A stretch of 64,000 nt of DNA from assembly GCA_022570795.1 (NCBI GenBank), contig JAKUDP010000012.1, positions 186,001 through 250,000 on the forward strand, read 5' to 3'. This document shows positions 28,051 to 38,399 of this stretch, in pieces (position 1 is the stretch's first letter; every line of letters begins with the position of its first letter). This DNA is from Sphaerulina vaccinii (Eukaryota > Ascomycota > Dothideomycetes > Mycosphaerellales > Mycosphaerellaceae). The translations under genes were made by a program, and so were the position numbers. Below the pieces are notes generated by a model. It was not told the DNA's origin, did no database searches, and was given only the letters and a program-made list of their open reading frames with translations.

Positions 28051-29550
28051 TCACAATCTCGGATCCTTCCAAACACCTTTGCCATCGAGGAAGACTTCTT
28101 CTGCAACCTGCGCATCGCCACATATGTCTTTCCACTCATATATTTCCACATCTACAGTCTTGACACTAGCTTTGCCAATACCTTGCGCCCAGAAGCGCTG
28201 TCTGATGCCAGTTCTTGGATCGACGAGTCTCGCTATGGGCAGTATGCTTGTGAGAACTTCGGAGTCGAGCAGCGCGCGACTGTAAGGGTGGAACCAGAGT
28301 CGTTCGTACCAAGCATGCGATAGCTCGGGTTCTACATCCGGTGGCCTTTGGATCAGCGCAGGGACTTTCTGGTTGGCGACCAGCAGTGGTACTTCTTTCC
28401 AAGTTCTGCTTGGTAGGTCTCCTGTCACTGTCCAGTATGGCGGAGCAGACATCGCGATGTCTCTAGGAAGACCTCCGTGGTCGTCGATCTGGAAATCAGG
28501 CTTTGTCCAAGTCGAATCGCCAGAGTCGTCTTCGGTGACCAAGTGACTCAGCTCGCTGTCCGCATCGATAGTGATGCCAAAGTTCTGCTGATCAAGGTCG
28601 TTGAGGTCGAGTTTATTGTGTAAAGCGACCATTTTTGCCAAAGACTTTCGCCAAACCTCTTGTCGTCGAAAAAGGCCGCCGAAGATACTAATCTCGTCAA
28701 AGGTTGCGCCACTGCCGTCCAACAGTATAGCCTGGTCGAGCGCTCGTTTGTACAGTGGCGTCAGATCCTTCATCCGGCCGATCGTGAAGTCGTGGCTAAG
28801 GTATCGCGGTGTGCCGCTTGATGACAGTATCGAAGGGCAGTGCTTATCATCTGACTGGCAGGTTGCGCTGCTGGCAAAGAGTACGCGAGACTTCATACCG
28901 TTGGCTGCGGCGGTCGTATTGCCGAAGTCTTCCATGGTTCCCAGTTCATGGCGATGTTGTATGCTCATATATCGCTTAAGAAGTACTTCTGGTTTGACTT
29001 GGAACCATGTGTTGGGATTGCCGAGAATGATAGCTGTGTCGTTATCCCTTCTTCCGTCCTCGTGCTCGAGGAACTCTAGGATGCTCTCAATCCTTCTGAC
29101 AACGGCGCTAACCTCGCGGCCACTCTCTTCGAGTGTCGGTCTCGGTATAGCGACCCATGGCGGCGGATAGCTCAATACAAAGCCAGTCAACATCGTCTTG
29201 CATAGTTCCGCGTAACTTGATTGAGCGGGGATTACGATATGCAGGTAGTGGTCTTCAAGTGGTGCTATCTGTGTCTTGGGCGCAAATTCCTCGACTCTGG
29301 CGTACTTGGTAGATAGTCCCATTGCTGTGAGTAACAGAAGTATTCCCAGCGAAGCAAGTATAAATGCGGACTTGCGGCTGACACGTCTGTCCCGGTGAGT
29401 CGAGTGAGTCGCATTCGAGTCTTTCTCGAACAGCAGTCCGACTGTGTCCTCATCTTGTGAAGGCCGTGAAGTTCCAGGTGTTGACCGTAGCTGCTGAAGC
29501 CAGCCTTGCACTACTTCGCGCAGCGGTCCTGGCAAACCCAGAAGATTCAT
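28051..29550 (-). CDS. Type II membrane glycosyltransferase-like protein lacking the DXD motif
   Basis: A single exon encodes 499 residues. A cytosolic N-terminus of about 58 residues is followed by one membrane span (SAFILASLGILLLLTAMGL), the type II layout of Golgi enzymes. The lumenal domain aligns with the protein at 35610-37253: shared blocks are the W(F/L)Q(V/L)(K/R)PEV.(L/I)(K/E)RY stretch, the SHDFTIGRMKDLTPLY / NSGTIIGPVKDIREYF region, the W(F/Y)HPY segment near the C-terminus, and the final EWKDICG / TWDHMCG. The paralogue has DAYD (a DXD metal site) where this one has GNPN at about 177-180, so metal-dependent sugar transfer is probably lost or altered. It sits next to the transporter and UDP-glucose dehydrogenase genes. 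It may be a pseudoenzyme or partner subunit. Confidence 0.65.
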   Translation of the reverse strand: MNLLGLPGPLREVVQGWLQQLRSTPGTSRPSQDEDTVGLLFEKDSNATHSTHRDRRVSRKSAFILASLGILLLLTAMGLSTKYARVEEFAPKTQIAPLEDHYLHIVIPAQSSYAELCKTMLTGFVLSYPPPWVAIPRPTLEESGREVSAVVRRIESILEFLEHEDGRRDNDTAIILGNPNTWFQVKPEVLLKRYMSIQHRHELGTMEDFGNTTAAANGMKSRVLFASSATCQSDDKHCPSILSSSGTPRYLSHDFTIGRMKDLTPLYKRALDQAILLDGSGATFDEISIFGGLFRRQEVWRKSLAKMVALHNKLDLNDLDQQNFGITIDADSELSHLVTEDDSGDSTWTKPDFQIDDHGGLPRDIAMSAPPYWTVTGDLPSRTWKEVPLLVANQKVPALIQRPPDVEPELSHAWYERLWFHPYSRALLDSEVLTSILPIARLVDPRTGIRQRFWAQGIGKASVKTVDVEIYEWKDICGDAQVAEEVFLDGKGVWKDPRL

Positions 29551-29899
29551 GGTCGGCTGTCAACCGGCAGGAAGACGATATGCGGTGATGACCTCTCATA
29601 GCAGAAGTGGTTGCAATTCATAAAGGTTGCAGGCGACGTAAGCAGGGAACGATGTGGCTTGCGGTCTTATCGTACTTGTGGAGGACAAAGCTTGCTGAAT
29701 TGGGAAGCTATGGGTACAGGGCGTTAGCTCTTGCCCTTGGCCGTTAGATCAGCCGGAATGTACGCAAACATACTTACCCGATCAGCCGTCACTTTACATC
29801 GCTTTCCTTCCGAGCAGCTCTTACAGCACGACTATCCGTGGCCTGGAAAAGCAGATGTATTGCTTTATCTTGTATGTCTGTGTCGTGTGTTGCGCCATG
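29551..29899. other. Spacer between the two minus-strand genes
   Basis: Holds the promoter of the glycosyltransferase-like gene and the 3' end of the transporter gene. No gene was seen. Confidence 0.5.
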
Positions 29900-31074
29900 T
29901 CAAGTGGCACCTCTCTTTCTATCAAGCTCGACTTTCGAGTAGTACGCCGCGCCAGCGGTTGCAACTATCATCCCAAGTCCATTCAGGAGACCAACTCTCA
30001 CGTTGAACAAGACAATTCCAAGCAGGATCGTGAGGCACTGTTTCACGTTGCCACACACGCTTATTGTCAAAGCTCCAGCCACCTTGTTCGTCATGAAGGA
30101 GACGAGATTCAACCCAAATGCCATAGCCGCATTGCAGGCGATAGCGACCAGAAACGTAGTCGTGAAGACCTCCTCAGTCCCTCCAGCCCGCAACTTAGAG
30201 ATCTCACCACTGCCAGCCGCATAGAACAAGCATTGTATTGCAGCCAAGGGACACATCCTGAATAGCACTTCCATTGCTGGTAGTTGCAGAGATCCAGTCA
30301 TAAGGCGATTTGTCGCTACCGTCTTGACACTCGCAAGGACGACACCCAGCAGAGTGAGTGTGAAGCCCATAGCAGAGAAATAGTAGTCGCCGAATGTGGC
30401 CAGTCCGACTCCTATGATCAACGGCACCATTGATACGTAGGTCTGGCGTTCGTAAGTCCGACCGTATGCCACGCGGTATATCAGGATTGTCGCCACTGGA
30501 CATGTGCTCCTCATGACCTGATGGAAAGGTACAGAAACCATTGCACTATGTCTTGATCAGTATACGCGCAGTCTTGAGACTAGGTTCCACTCACAGTGAT
30601 ACATTGGAGATCGCAATGTTGACAGTGAAGAGAGCGGAGAACGCGACCAAGATTAGATTCTCACGCAGGCTCAGTTTCGAAAGTCTCATCTGCCCCGTAG
30701 CCAAGAGTATCGTGCATCCTATCGAAGTGGCAAGCGTATGCGAGAACGTCAGGAGCCATGGATATGATGCCTAGGCAATGGTCAGTCACTGCAAATCGAT
30801 GAGAACAGATCATACATACCTGTCGCAGCAGTGCCTTATTTGACAGTGTCACGCTGAGATTGAGCAGGAAGTAGAGGCCCAGAAACGTAAGTTTTCTGCT
30901 GGTCGATACTGTATATTCCAGCGGTGTGCTCGTCGTGGTCTGCGGTGGTGATGCTTGTGCTTCGACATCTCTCTCATCCTTGTTCAGAAGTTCGTGAATT
31001 TCTTCCGTTCGCGACTCCATGTCTGATCTGTCGCTGACTTCAATCGAATCGCCGGTGTCCCTTTGGTCGGCCAT
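29900..31074 (-). CDS. Nucleotide-sugar / triose-phosphate transporter family membrane protein (TPT/DMT)
   Basis: Three exons (31074-30820, 30770-30595, 30545-29900) encode 358 residues. A Ser/Glu-rich cytosolic N-terminus is followed by about ten hydrophobic segments. Family marks are FLGLYFLLNLSVTLSNKALL, YPWLLTFSHTLATSIGC, NVSLAMVSVPFHQVMRSTCP and GVVLASVKTVATNRLM. LLNGLGMIVATAGAAYYSKVE closes it. This is the DUF250/TPT branch of the drug/metabolite transporter superfamily, whose fungal members exchange nucleotide sugars or phosphates across Golgi or ER membranes. Substrate cannot be read directly. Location beside UDP-glucose dehydrogenase and two glycosyltransferase-like genes suggests UDP-glucuronate or a related UDP-sugar. 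The frame extends 91 codons upstream of the chosen ATG, so a longer N-terminus is possible. Introns are 45 and 49 bases. Confidence 0.82.
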
Positions 31075-32427
31075 AGGAATGATGAGAGACTCTAATGCTC
31101 CACGCAGAATCTTCGGGTCCAAGGAAATAGTCGGCCGTCTTCTTCTCTGCCCGCAGTCATCACGAAGTGAAGCTCGTATCGTCGTCAAAAGGAGTATTGT
31201 ACAATGTGGTATCAAAGGATCCACGCAAGCCAAATCAAGCCAAGAATTGCTGGCGCTCGGCTCGAACGGCAGGGGGGACGCTGAGAAGGATGCAATGGTA
31301 TCGTGGTCGCCACGCCTGCGCCGCGGACTCAAATGCTCGAGTGACACTCCGTTCCCTGTTCGTTGACGGGGGAGTGGGTATCACACCCAATCTGGTTCGT
31401 ACACGCCAACAGAAAGGTGAAGAGTCCGAAGGATTAGCGAGCGTGTACCTGCGCAAGCAGAAGTAGTGCAGTTTTGGTGGGCTAAGAAACACGCGTGGCC
31501 TATTTTCCCGTATGTGGCTGAAACAGCTCAGACGATTATCTTATCTGTTGCAACAGGGGTGCGAGGGGTGGACGACTTTCTGTGAAGAGTCGCAAACGGC
31601 AAATGATGGAGTCAAGGAACGTACCGTAGACTGGTCTCGGCAATCTCCAATTTCTCGAGTGTGTTGTGAACGTGCACAACTTGCGATATTGCACAAACAT
31701 TGCTGGCCTTACACCAATATTGTAGGCACTTCTTGTCTGTGTATCTTCAGCTGCCGCGTCCCGGGTTGCCCTCGCTCATATCCTCTTGGCTATCACCATC
31801 TCACATCCGCCAGTACCAAGCATATACCAGGACTACCAGGACGAGGACCAGGTACGCGCTCAACATCATGCCATCGCTTCGATATCTCGGCGACCAGCCG
31901 GGCTGAGTTCCGTCTATGGCGTTTCCTTTAGACTGCCGGCATACCAAGAAGAGTTCGCGAGTAAGCGAGCTCGGAGATTCTTGACAACAGCCACGAATTT
32001 ATACTGGAGATCTGCGAACAGATCAGCTGTTCGGACAATGCAGCTCGTGGCACGGAGCGATGCATCTCACTCGTGGTACAGAATCTGCAACTACCAGCAT
32101 CAATACGGGCTCTTAGCAGGACCGAGCAATCAATAGGCAAGCTGGACCACCCCTCTTTTGCCTCTCTTGACTTCCGTATATCTTCCTGCCCACGGCTCAA
32201 ACCACGTTGTGAGATTCCAGCTATCTTGTGGCGCACACTACCTTTTAGCCTTTTACTCAACAGGAAACAGGACCCTTCGGAGCCACGGCATCCAGAAAGT
32301 CAACATCGTGAAGGGGACATACTTCGGACGAGCAGTTCTATTGAAACACAACTTTCTACTTCTCGCGCGTCCCACGCACTTGTCGAACTATACTTTAACT
32401 ACACCTCGAGTCAAGATCACAGCAACC
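31075..32427. promoter_or_regulatory. Divergent intergenic region, transporter / UDP-glucose dehydrogenase
   Basis: 1.35 kb separate the divergent starts of two functionally linked genes, which could allow coordinated regulation. Several forward frames around 100 codons exist (31512-32136) without motifs. A palindrome-like GTTGTGAACGTGCACAAC lies near 31664. No gene is called. Confidence 0.4.
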
Positions 32428-34128
32428 ATGACGACTCAAGGTGCAAGAAAGCCCGTCAAGAAGATCTGCTGCATCGGAGCAGGTTATGTGGTGAGTCTCC
32501 CCTGATAGCCGATTCGACAATATACCTTGGCTCATCGTATACCATAGGGCGGACCCACCAGCGCGGTCATCGCGAAACAGAATCCAGACATCACTGTGAC
32601 AGTGGTTGATCTCAGTGAAGCTCGTATTGGAGCTTGGAAATCTAACGCCCTTCCTATATACGAGCCTGGCCTCTTCGAAGTGGTTGAAGTCGCTCGCGAT
32701 TGCACAGATGGACGACAGTTAGCCAATTTGCACTTCTCAACAGATGTCGCAGGTGTCATACACGAGGCCGACCTCATCTTCATCGCTGTCAACACGCCCA
32801 CAAAGACGGAAGGCCTTGGTGCAGGCGGTGCATCTGACCTAGCCTACGTCGAATCCGCTGCCCGACACATCGCCGAAGTTGCGACAAGCGACAAGATTAT
32901 CGTCGAGAAGAGTACTGTACCATGCGGTACTGCAGACAACATCCAAGAGATCCTCGACGCCCACGCTGCCCCCAATGTCCACTTCGACATCTTATCGAAT
33001 CCCGAGTTCCTGGCTGAGGGAACAGCTATGAATGATCTGCTCAAGCCAGATCGCGTGTTGATCGGCTCTCATAAGGATGAGAGATCGTTGAAAGCAGCTA
33101 CTGCATTGGCCGACGTCTATGCTTCATGGGTACCACGAGATCGCATCATCACCATCAATCTCTGGTCTTCAGAGCTGGCCAAACTTGCTGCTAACTGCAT
33201 GCTCGCGCAAAGGATATCGAGCATAAACTCATTGAGCGCGATCTGTGAAGCGACAGGAGCGAACATTGAAGAGTTGGCATTTGCAGTGGGACAAGATACA
33301 CGAATTGGGCCGAAAATGCTCAAGGCATCTGCAGGTTTCGGAGGTTCCTGCTTCAAGAAGGACGTGCTGAGTCTGGCATACATTGCCGAGACGCTACATC
33401 TACCAGAAGTGTCGGCGTACTGGAAGTCGGTGGTGGACATCAACGAGTACCAGAAAGAACGATTTGCAAAGAGGATAACCAAGCGCTTGTATAACACGCT
33501 TCGCTTGAAGAAGATCGCAATCTTGGGCTTTGCGTACAAGAAGAACACTGGAGACACCCGTGAGAGTGCAGCCATCACGATTGTCGGCCAGCTCATCGCG
33601 GAGGGCGCTAAGATTGCAATATACGATCCACAGGTATCAGAAGCAACCATACATCAGGATCTGATACGGGAACATCGAGCAGATGTCGTGAAGCAGCGGG
33701 TCACGGTTTACGCAGATGCCATCTCCGCTTGCGAAGACGCCAGTGCTGTAGTCATCCTCACCGAGTGGGACGAATTTAAGACCGACCGTGTCAAGGGTGT
33801 GCCCGCCGCACCAGGCACCAGAAGTGAAGTTCTTCCTGCTCAGCCAAATGGCGGATCTTCTGAATCACCATCGACGTCTGAAGCGGAGAGCGACTTTATG
33901 GACAGTGCACTTGGAACTCCTGCAGCGGTTGAACGTCAGAACCCCGAGTTCGTCGAGAACATCGATCCAGCAGAGAAACGCGTGGACTGGGTCAAGATCG
34001 CCAGCTCAATGAAGCGTCCACGTCTAGTTTTCGATGGCCGCAATGTCGTCGACAGCGCAAAACTTGCGAGCATAGGCTTCACAGTCGAGTGCATCGGCAA
34101 GCCAGGCTTGAGACAGCGACGATCGTAG
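32428..34128 (+). CDS. UDP-glucose 6-dehydrogenase
   Basis: Two exons (32428-32490, 32548-34128) encode 547 residues. The NAD motif KICCIGAGYVGGPTSAVIA straddles the 57-base intron. Family blocks follow: FIAVNTPTKTEG, IVEKSTVPCGTA, LSNPEFLAEGTAMNDL, PDRVLIG, the catalytic cysteine in SAGFGGSCFKKD (about residue 289), ILGFAYKKNTGDTRESAA and FDGRNVVD. The enzyme oxidises UDP-glucose to UDP-glucuronate in two NAD-dependent steps in the cytosol. An inserted low-complexity stretch (PAAPGTRSEVLPAQPNGGS, near residue 430-470) separates the last two blocks. Not all ascomycetes have this enzyme, so it implies a glucuronate- or xylose-containing glycan. Its neighbours are a transporter and two related glycosyltransferase-like proteins. 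Confidence 0.95.
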
Positions 34129-34978
34129 AGATTTACTTTTTGTTACAGCATACCTGACCTCTCAAGCACCATGGCAGCTCCGTAGCAACTTGATTAAGCG
34201 ACCAAGCGAATTGGAGGCGTATGGCACCATAGCAGCATGACTCGAGGTGTGGCTGGATCTGCACTTTGCTTTCGAAGAATGGACGCGCGTACAGGCGCAC
34301 AGTACCCGTAATCCCCACGGGGCAATCGAGTAGTTTCACATGGAACTGAGAAGGCGTTTCTGGTACTCGGTAGCAATGAACGCTATCGTTACGTCCTCAG
34401 GGGACTGCAAATATCGACAAACGATGAGGATGAGCATGGAATGGCTATGAGCGCTCCCCTTTCAGTGCTCGTGAGCTTGCAAATTGTAGCCTATATATCA
34501 TACGAGGAAGTGGAGGATATAGTATGTATTGTAATGATGCACATCGGCGGTCGTCGCTATACATTTATGAGCCTACGAACGCAACATCTCATATACAACA
34601 TTGATCACAACAGCTGCCATGGATATTGTACACCGATGAGCCCTTGGCCGGTGCATCTTGTTAACCACGAAAGCCACAAGCCACGCTTCAGAACCCTTGT
34701 AGAACGCTAATGTACCAAGCCTTTCTGACCTGATCGTCGTCGGGCCAAGCGAATCATCACTTTCAGAGCACCTCATCAAATCCTTGCTTGTCATGGCCTT
34801 GATCCTGTCTCACCGGCATACCACCCAGTAGGCGAAGGAAGCAGTTGTGCTCCACCAGGCGAGAGGTCTCCATCCTTTGTTCCTCCTCGTACGAGAAGAA
34901 AATAGACCCAGGTATACAACAGGCCTGCGGTTGTACCTTGAGGAACTTCACGCTCCTGGTCGAGATATGTAAGGTTAG
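34129..34978. other. Intergenic, 3' of UDP-glucose dehydrogenase
   Basis: No convincing gene. A forward frame of 89 codons (34441-34710) lacks motifs and codon bias. It likely contains the dehydrogenase 3' UTR. Confidence 0.4.
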
Positions 34979-35256
34979 TCAGCCTGCGATGCCTGTACTG
35001 ATCGTGGGTGCGATAAGAGGCCGGAGAGGCGCCTTTGTAGGCACGGAGCCCGCGAAGCGGAGGCTGTCGTCTACCGAGACCGTAATGGCAGCTTGTATCA
35101 AACACTCCACTTTTCCACTCTGGAGCAACAAGGTCAGCAGATGATAAGCCCGCGGAATACCATTAGCTCCAACGACAAGTACAAGGAAATAGCAGCGATT
35201 ACGAGGCTCGCTTGGCGAAGGAACGCTGTGCGCTGGACGGTCGGAAGCAGACGCAT
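34979..35256 (-). CDS. Possible small membrane or secreted protein (weak)
   Basis: An ATG at 35256 followed by exon 35256-35161, a 41-base intron with a good CTGAC branch and CTCCAG acceptor (35120-35160), and exon 35119-34979 gives 78 residues. The N-terminal part has a hydrophobic stretch (ASLVIAAISLYLSLELM). No homologue is recognised and the frame also extends upstream. It may equally be non-coding DNA in the glycan locus. Confidence 0.2.
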
Positions 35257-35609
35257 TCTGCTGCGAGTTGTGTGTGGATGAAAGCAGCCGGCAGATATGC
35301 AAAACACCTTCAGCCCTGGGATAGCTGCGCACAAGCTATGGTAGGCGCCTTCCTTGTGTGACCTCATCTCTTGGTGCACTTCTTCATTCGCGGCAGATTC
35401 ATCTTCCCAATTGCACTGACAACCGCACGAGACAAGAGACAAGACGACTACATACATCGCTCATGTCGGTCCTGATCGACAGCTCCTGCAGCCACGCGCC
35501 ACATTCCACACAGCGGGCGCTCGCTTGCTAGGCCGTTATCAGTAGATGCGCACACGACGTACATGCAAGAAACACATTCGCTCTTCCCATCAGCACATAC
35601 ACCTCGACG
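35257..35609. promoter_or_regulatory. 5' flank of glycosyltransferase gene
   Basis: The upstream region of the forward glycosyltransferase gene. Antisense frames here are not called. No defined element was recognised. Confidence 0.35.
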
Positions 35610-37253
35610 ATGATTGCCACCAAGCGTTTTGCATGTCTAACGCTGGTGTCCATCATCGTCTTGCTGGGTCCTTTCTTCTTCGGCTACCACTTCACAACAA
35701 TAAAGGACGTCTCTCTAGAATACATCAAGAATGCTTCACGGTCCCGAGCATTCCACCTGCTCCTGCCAGCTACGGGTCCGAATCTCAACTTCTGCAGACT
35801 ACTGCTCTCCGCGGCGGTCACTGGATATCCTGAACCCATCTTCATCGGCTGGGATGGACGGGGAATGTACAATGGCTCCGAGTCGCATTTGTTCAAGATC
35901 ACAGAGACCTTGACATATCTGCACTCCCTTCCGGCTTCTGCGGATAATGATCTGGTTTTGTTGCTTGACGCGTATGACATCTGGCTACAACTGCGGCCGG
36001 AGGTGATGATCGAGAGATATTATCATGTGCTCAAACAGAACGACCAACGCGTGAAGGAGGAAGGACTATACAACAAGTTCCACGGAGGGGCTCGAATTCG
36101 GCACTCGATTGTGGTAGGCCCAGATAAGGTGCACTGGCCGCAGGGAGACGAGGATGCCGCCACTTGGGCGGTGCCAGTATCGATGTTACCGGAAAATGCA
36201 TTCGGACCAGATACTGATAATAACATGATCACAGCGAGACCAAGATGGCTGAACAGCGGGACAATCATCGGACCAGTGAAGGATATCAGAGAATACTTCT
36301 CCGCGACAGTGGACATGCTTAGCCGGAGGTACGACACGAGTTACGAGTTCCGCACGAGCGATCAGTACTACTTCGCAGAGGTATGGGCCGAGCAGGAGAT
36401 CCAACGTATGCGTCTACGCGACGGTGCCAACTTCGACGAGAGTCCAGACGTGGCCAATGGACGAGTTGGAATTGTACCAGATATTCCCAAGAATCGTCGA
36501 ACAGAATACCACATCTGTCTCGACTACAGCACAGAACTGTTCCAGACAGCTGCTGGCTTCGAACGCCATCTGACCTGGATGCGCTACAACCAAAGTACGA
36601 AGTCAAATCCAGAGCTTATAGAAGGAGATTGGCCAGAGGCACAGGTCGCTTCAGGTCCAGCCAAGGAACTTCGTATAGACCAATGGATCCTTCAGGACGA
36701 TATTCTTGGATCGGACCCACCGTTTGCTGCGGCGGACGCTGGCAAAGATATACCCAAGGACCAGAGCTGGTCGGAAGTCCTTCTGGGCACCAACACAGTC
36801 ACGCAGCTCGCCTTCCCACTCTTCCACATCACAGGAGACAAGTCACTACGAGATCGATGGTGGCCCAGGATGTGGTACCACCCTTATGCGGAAAAGTTGC
36901 TAGAAGCCACGAAACGAAAACAGCATTCCCAGAGCAATACAGCACAGTCGAGGAAGGCGGGTCTACGAGATGGACAGTATGTCTTTGCGAAGGCTGCTGG
37001 TGCTACTTGGCGTGGAGCACTGCCTGTGATCACACAAGCGAGACCTGCAAGATCAACGAGTCGGGTAGAGAAGGGTGGTGGATGGGTCGATACTGGCGAG
37101 TACGTGACCTGGGACCATATGTGCGGAGCCTTCGAAGGTAAAGAGTTGTACATTGAGCAGGAAGAAGCTGGAAGAGATATCTCCGAAGAAGAAATACGCG
37201 AAAATGCAGGTCTGCCCCCACTGGAACCAGAGCAGGAGAAGACATCACGATAG
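35610..37253 (+). CDS. Type II membrane glycosyltransferase with DXD motif
   Basis: A single exon encodes 547 residues. A short cytosolic tail (MIATKRFA) is followed by a membrane anchor (CLTLVSIIVLLGPFFFGY) and a lumenal domain. The core NDLVLLLDAYDIWLQLRPEV carries a DXD-type metal/nucleotide-sugar site (Asp120, Asp123). It resembles the glycosyltransferase domain of procollagen galactosyl/glucosyltransferase-like enzymes (LLLDSYDV-type). Later blocks include PRWLNSGTIIGPVKDIREYF, FRTSDQYYFAEVW, EYHICLDYSTELFQTAAGFE and RMWYHPYAEKLLEATKRKQ. It is homologous to the DXD-less protein at 28051-29550. UDP-glucose dehydrogenase and a TPT transporter lie between the two, suggesting a locus making a glucuronate-containing Golgi-made polysaccharide or glycoprotein sugar. 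Donor and acceptor are unknown. Confidence 0.8.
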   Translation: MIATKRFACLTLVSIIVLLGPFFFGYHFTTIKDVSLEYIKNASRSRAFHLLLPATGPNLNFCRLLLSAAVTGYPEPIFIGWDGRGMYNGSESHLFKITETLTYLHSLPASADNDLVLLLDAYDIWLQLRPEVMIERYYHVLKQNDQRVKEEGLYNKFHGGARIRHSIVVGPDKVHWPQGDEDAATWAVPVSMLPENAFGPDTDNNMITARPRWLNSGTIIGPVKDIREYFSATVDMLSRRYDTSYEFRTSDQYYFAEVWAEQEIQRMRLRDGANFDESPDVANGRVGIVPDIPKNRRTEYHICLDYSTELFQTAAGFERHLTWMRYNQSTKSNPELIEGDWPEAQVASGPAKELRIDQWILQDDILGSDPPFAAADAGKDIPKDQSWSEVLLGTNTVTQLAFPLFHITGDKSLRDRWWPRMWYHPYAEKLLEATKRKQHSQSNTAQSRKAGLRDGQYVFAKAAGATWRGALPVITQARPARSTSRVEKGGGWVDTGEYVTWDHMCGAFEGKELYIEQEEAGRDISEEEIRENAGLPPLEPEQEKTSR

Positions 37254-37652
37254 AATTGGATGAAACTCTCAGCGTTGTCGAATTTGCATAGCGGTTGGAC
37301 ATAAAGCATGGCTGGCGTTTGGATGCATGATGCATCACTTTTGGCATTGTACGGAGATACCCCATAGACCGAGCATTCGAGCGAAAGCTCAAACTCATAC
37401 TATCGCCCCCTCTCCCTTTCAGTCTGTGGCACGTCGCGTCGACGATCCGGTTGTACTGGTCCTCTCTTCGGGACGGAGTCTAGAGTCTAGAGTGCTCCCA
37501 GCAATGTCGTGATCATGGAGACGCGTGGCTGTGATACCGTGCTCCTGATGTGGCATTTCTGTGCCGCTCAAGCCGAGCTTGCAATGCCTCGAATAGTCCA
37601 TGCTCATTCCTGTGGCTTCATAGAGTCTTCGTCACCAGCATCCTGTCCTTGT
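37254..37652. other. Convergent spacer
   Basis: Contains both 3' UTRs. A small direct repeat GAGTCTAGAGTCTAGAG lies near 37479. No gene. Confidence 0.5.
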
Positions 37653-38399
37653 TCAATCCAGCGCCTCTGCTAACGTGATCAAGCTAAATCTCAGCTCACC
37701 ACCACCAGCCTCTTCCTCTCTCTTCAAGAAAGCTCTCACACCCTTATTCAGCGCTGCCTCGCTCAACACATCATCTTCAGCAGCTAGCTCTCCACGATCC
37801 AGTGGTCCTTTGCGTCTCCCATCCATTTCCCAAAGATGTCCATTCTTTCCCTTCACGAAACACACGTAGTGCAGATCAACACTATCATTGGCATCGGGCA
37901 CAGCAGAGTCGCCCGTAGTCGCAGCAGCTTGACTCGCTGTCTCCAAAGCTTCTGTATCTTCTAGCAACTCTGATCTAGCCTTTGGCTCCAGTGTTACAGC
38001 TTTCTTCACCAGACCATCCAGATCTGTCCCACTTTGAATGTATGTCCGTGCCTTCCCATTGCTCACACCATGTAAAAGGCCTATGAGACCGCATGCATTG
38101 CCGATAGTCTGCTTATACCATATCACATCCTCATCATCGCCAGATGCTGTGTATTCGGGCTTTTCAGCATCTTCGGCGTGGCGAAACTTTTCGTAGGTGT
38201 CTGAGACGGGGAAGACGAGGAGTAGAGCGTGAGCTGGTCGGGGAATGAAGGCTAGGAGGTCTGGGTCGTCGATGGAGAAGACGTCGTGGAAGGAGAGCGA
38301 TTTGGAGAGGCCGAGATTGTGGACGAGCGAGGTCATTACTTCTGGGTTCGCTTCGAGGGGGATGAAGCGCTTGTTGCGCTTGCCTGGTGCTGTTGCCAT
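37653..38399 (-). CDS. Ubiquitin carboxyl-terminal hydrolase, UCH family (Yuh1/UCHL3)
   Basis: A single exon encodes 248 residues, the usual length for UCHL1/UCHL3/Yuh1. The catalytic triad and oxyanion residue are all visible: Gln97 and Cys103 in WYKQTIGNACGLIGLLH, His177 in SVDLHYVCFVKG, and Asp193 in GHLWEMDGRRKGP. The N-terminus (RFIPLEANPEVMTSLVHNLG) matches the family's opening. These cysteine proteases (C12) release ubiquitin from small adducts and process ubiquitin and Nedd8/Rub1 precursors. The crossover loop (about 140-170) is long and acidic. Cytosolic; no targeting signal. Confidence 0.93.
   Translation of the reverse strand: MATAPGKRNKRFIPLEANPEVMTSLVHNLGLSKSLSFHDVFSIDDPDLLAFIPRPAHALLLVFPVSDTYEKFRHAEDAEKPEYTASGDDEDVIWYKQTIGNACGLIGLLHGVSNGKARTYIQSGTDLDGLVKKAVTLEPKARSELLEDTEALETASQAAATTGDSAVPDANDSVDLHYVCFVKGKNGHLWEMDGRRKGPLDRGELAAEDDVLSEAALNKGVRAFLKREEEAGGGELRFSLITLAEALD

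Noticed and set aside
31512..32136. A gene between the transporter and UDP-glucose dehydrogenase
   Set aside because: Frames of around 100 codons overlap one another and show no motif; more likely promoter and leader DNA.
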